In this document: positions 56,682 through 58,487 of the stretch, in pieces
How the letters are laid out: the number at the start of each line of letters is the position of its first letter
How positions within the stretch are numbered: position 1 is the first letter of the stretch
Source of the DNA: Natrialba magadii ATCC 43099
GTDB lineage: Archaea > Halobacteriota > Halobacteria > Halobacteriales > Natrialbaceae
Length of the DNA stretch: 58,487 bases
Assembly: GCF_000025625.1 (NCBI RefSeq)
Contig: NC_013925.1
Span: 1-58,487, forward strand
Direction: 5' to 3'
Translations under genes and position numbers: made by a program
Notes under the pieces: model-generated
What the model saw: only the letters and a program-made list of their open reading frames with translations
The model's database searches: none
Told to the model about the DNA's origin: nothing

Positions 56682-57203
56682 ATGAGAGAGAACAATCCCA
56701 ATACAGTAAAGCTTAACGAACAGCGCCAGTCCAACCTCTACGGAGAGGTCCAAAACGGCCGCGCTGTCGTTCGATGCGGCGACTGCGGAACAGTTTTCTC
56801 GGCAACCGATGCTGAGACTCATCAGTGCACCGAACCTGAATACATCGCTACTGACGGCGGCGTCAACTTCCAGCGCGATCTCACCGGATTCCAGCGGGAC
56901 ATCATGTTCTGCCTACGCCGGATCGAGCGCGGGAAGGCGACCGAGGACCAACCGTACGGCCTCGGCATAAAGCGCGAACTCGAGCGAACGCGCGACGTCG
57001 ACGTCGTCAACCACGGCCGGCTCTATCCCAACCTGGACGAGCTGGTCGAGATCGGCCTGATCGAGAAATCGATGGTGGATCGGCGGACCAACGAGTACTC
57101 TACAACCAACACCGGTCAGCAGCTGGTCGACGACTACTCCAGCTGGGTACTCGAGACCGTCGCGGAACGACTCCCCGCGGCTGAAGCCGGTGGTCAGCAG
57201 TGA
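56682..57203 (+). CDS. PadR-like winged-helix regulator with zinc ribbon
   Basis: A 173-residue protein from ATG 56682 (MRENNPNTVKLNEQRQSNLY). A CGDCGTVFSATDAETHQC zinc knuckle (residues ~32-49) precedes a PadR-type winged helix (LTGFQRDIMFCLRRIERGKA, GLGIKRELERTRDVDVVNHG, RLYPNLDELVEIGLIEKSMV). It is the first substantial gene of the early operon and could time early versus late expression. Confidence 0.78.
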   Translation: MRENNPNTVKLNEQRQSNLYGEVQNGRAVVRCGDCGTVFSATDAETHQCTEPEYIATDGGVNFQRDLTGFQRDIMFCLRRIERGKATEDQPYGLGIKRELERTRDVDVVNHGRLYPNLDELVEIGLIEKSMVDRRTNEYSTTNTGQQLVDDYSSWVLETVAERLPAAEAGGQQ

Positions 57204-57319
57204 GCACCGTCTGTCAGACCTGCGGCGAGGTCAGCGAGAAGTGCTACCGCTGCACCAACCCGGAGTGCCCGAAAGGTGACTTGGTCGGCCAGAACGACCA
57301 GGGGAGGCACGTCCGATGA
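57200..57319 (+). CDS. 39-residue zinc-ribbon protein
   Basis: Starts at GTG 57200, overlapping the previous TGA. The sequence MSTVCQTCGEVSEKCYRCTN followed by PECPKGD has five cysteines in 20 residues, enough for one zinc site. Its stop overlaps the HNH gene start by four bases. Confidence 0.6.
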   Translation: MSTVCQTCGEVSEKCYRCTNPECPKGDLVGQNDQGRHVR

Positions 57320-57756
57320 CGCACGACGACCTTCGGGCGCTCGTTCTCGATAAGTACGGGTGTGAGTGCATTGTTTGCGGGCGCTCACCTGAAAAGTGGC
57401 TCGAGAGTGAGGATCTCGACCGGTCGCAAGACAAAATCTCCATCCATCACGTGAATGGCGATGACTCGGACGACCGACTGGAGAATTTAATTCCAGTCTG
57501 TCAAAGCTGCCACACCCACATTCACCGAGTCGACAAGCCGCCTTATCGGAAGTGGCACCGGCAGCTCCCAATCGAGGCTCGGCATGCGTGGAATCAGCAT
57601 CATGCCGAGTACTACGAGGGCGATCGGATCTCGCGAGAAGAGGCTGAGCGGCAGTTCGGTTCTGAAGGCGGTGACCCGGAGAGCCTGAAGTATAAAGCTC
57701 GCGAGGGCGACGACGCTGCAACTCAAACGGCGGTTAAGGGGTGCCAGGGCCGATGA
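57316..57756 (+). CDS. HNH nuclease-like protein
   Basis: A 146-residue protein with CIVCGRSPEKW near residue 18, ISIHHVNGDDSDDRLENLIP near 42 and VCQSCHTHIH near 62, a complete HNH core with zinc cysteines. The C-terminus is helical and charged. Early expression suggests a role in host DNA attack or recombination; this is inferred. Confidence 0.83.
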   Translation: MTHDDLRALVLDKYGCECIVCGRSPEKWLESEDLDRSQDKISIHHVNGDDSDDRLENLIPVCQSCHTHIHRVDKPPYRKWHRQLPIEARHAWNQHHAEYYEGDRISREEAERQFGSEGGDPESLKYKAREGDDAATQTAVKGCQGR

Positions 57757-58382
57757 CGCACGGCGACATCTCTGTCGGAGACGTCGTCTACGACATCGGC
57801 AAGGGCGGCGGGAAGATGGTGGTCGTCGATCGCGTCGCGGACTCGATCGTCGAGCACCGAGAGGGCGAGGACTACGACATCGCGTCGTACAAACACCATC
57901 CGAACCTGCCCGTTCGTGAGGACGACGCCGTCTTCACGTGCGTCTACATCCCCGACACGCCGGGATCCCACCCCGCCAGCGGGACCTACGACTTCCCCGC
58001 CGGCCGACTGGCGCGAGCGCCGATCGAGGAGGCCAACAAGGCCCTCGATCCCATCCAGGACGTCATCGTTCGCGACGTCCTCGAGGATCTCCTCGTGATG
58101 GCCAGCGCGATCGACTCGACCGGGACCGTCGACGAAAGCCGCGCCACCGTCCTCCTGGACGTGGCCGGCGACGTCCTCGACGAGTCGATCGTACGCGACG
58201 CCGAGGAACTCGCGCGCTCCAACCCCGACTGGCAGGGCAACGGCTCGACCGAACCCGCCAGTGACGGCGACGACGCCGTCGACGAGGATGACGAGGAGGA
58301 CTCCGAGGAGGCTGATCCCGACGCCGAAGACGGCGACGAGGTCGGCCAACTCGGCGACTTCGAGCCCACCGCAGAGTCATGA
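57753..58382 (+). CDS. Hypothetical protein, early operon
   Basis: A 209-residue protein from ATG 57753 (MTHGDISVGDVVYDIGKGGG). The N-terminal half looks like a small barrel (KMVVVDRVADSIVEHREGED), the middle is helical (IQDVIVRDVLEDLLVMASAI), and the last 45 residues are an Asp/Glu tail. Haloviral conserved-hypothetical type; no function known. Confidence 0.7.
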   Translation: MTHGDISVGDVVYDIGKGGGKMVVVDRVADSIVEHREGEDYDIASYKHHPNLPVREDDAVFTCVYIPDTPGSHPASGTYDFPAGRLARAPIEEANKALDPIQDVIVRDVLEDLLVMASAIDSTGTVDESRATVLLDVAGDVLDESIVRDAEELARSNPDWQGNGSTEPASDGDDAVDEDDEEDSEEADPDAEDGDEVGQLGDFEPTAES

Positions 58383-58477
58383 TGGCGCTCGAGTCCATCG
58401 GCGGCCGCGGCGCCGTCGAGCACGCTGAGCTGCAGTGCGGTATCGACCAGGACCCCACGACGGAGAGCGGAGCCTGA
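58379..58477 (+). CDS. 32-residue protein at window end
   Basis: A short frame, MMALESIGGRGAVEHAELQC onward, overlapping the previous stop by four bases. Its stop lies ten bases before the window end. If the ends are joined, PCNA would follow about 21 bases later in the same direction. Short, so translation is uncertain. Confidence 0.4.
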   Translation: MMALESIGGRGAVEHAELQCGIDQDPTTESGA

Positions 58478-58487
58478 ACCAATCAGA

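Overview
The window is almost certainly the whole genome, or nearly the whole genome, of a haloarchaeal tailed virus with a contractile tail (myovirus-like). The closest known layout is that of the phiCh1/phiH1 group from Natrialba and Halobacterium. The grounds are high GC, very acidic proteins, archaeal TATA-type promoters with several apparently leaderless starts, a sheath and baseplate set, a RepH-like replication protein, a PhiH1-repressor-like winged-helix protein, and a receptor-binding module arranged like phiCh1 gp34/int1/gp36. Family names rest on recognised motifs and gene order; no database search was run. The two window ends would read through the same rightward operon if joined, so a circular or circularly permuted molecule is likely. 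A ParA ATPase with a small partner suggests persistence as a low-copy plasmid-like provirus.

Region by region. From 56.5 kb across the window ends to 13.6 kb runs one rightward early operon of short, overlapping genes: a PadR-like regulator, an HNH protein, PCNA, many small zinc-ribbon proteins, DUF5131, DUF4326, a nucleoside-deoxyribosyltransferase-like protein, an ASCH protein and several methyltransferases. From 13.6 to 15.8 kb lie a Cys-rich protein, a tRNA-like sequence and two small membrane proteins (holin candidates). From 15.9 to 20.9 kb are a ParB-domain/DNA-methyltransferase fusion, two related terminase-small-like proteins, HNH and the large terminase. From 21 to 30 kb are portal, head morphogenesis, protease/scaffold, major capsid and connector genes. 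From 30 to 41.8 kb are sheath, tube, a tail chaperone with a textbook -1 frameshift signal, an HNH plus lipoprotein insertion, tape measure and baseplate.

From 41.8 to 45.7 kb lies an invertible fibre module. Two convergent fibre genes and two small companion genes flank a tyrosine recombinase and carry nested perfect inverted repeats. From 45.8 to 50.1 kb is an accessory island: a leftward operon pairing an amidoligase-like enzyme with a class II glutamine amidotransferase, a winged-helix regulator that may share an operator with that operon, a VapBC-like pair and a second integrase. From 50.3 to 56.4 kb is the maintenance region: ParA with a basic/ribbon-helix-helix-like partner, the PhiH1-like repressor, a strongly folded intergenic RNA candidate, the RepH-like gene and a divergent regulatory switch.

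Four copies of a long inverted repeat with an identical 24-base spacer sit at the borders between these modules (13.62, 50.33, 52.11 and 56.16 kb). They are good candidates for the partition centromere or for module-boundary regulatory sites. The frameshift signal, the invertible module with companion genes, the amidoligase operon with its shared operator, the four boundary repeats and the structured RNA are the observations most worth following.
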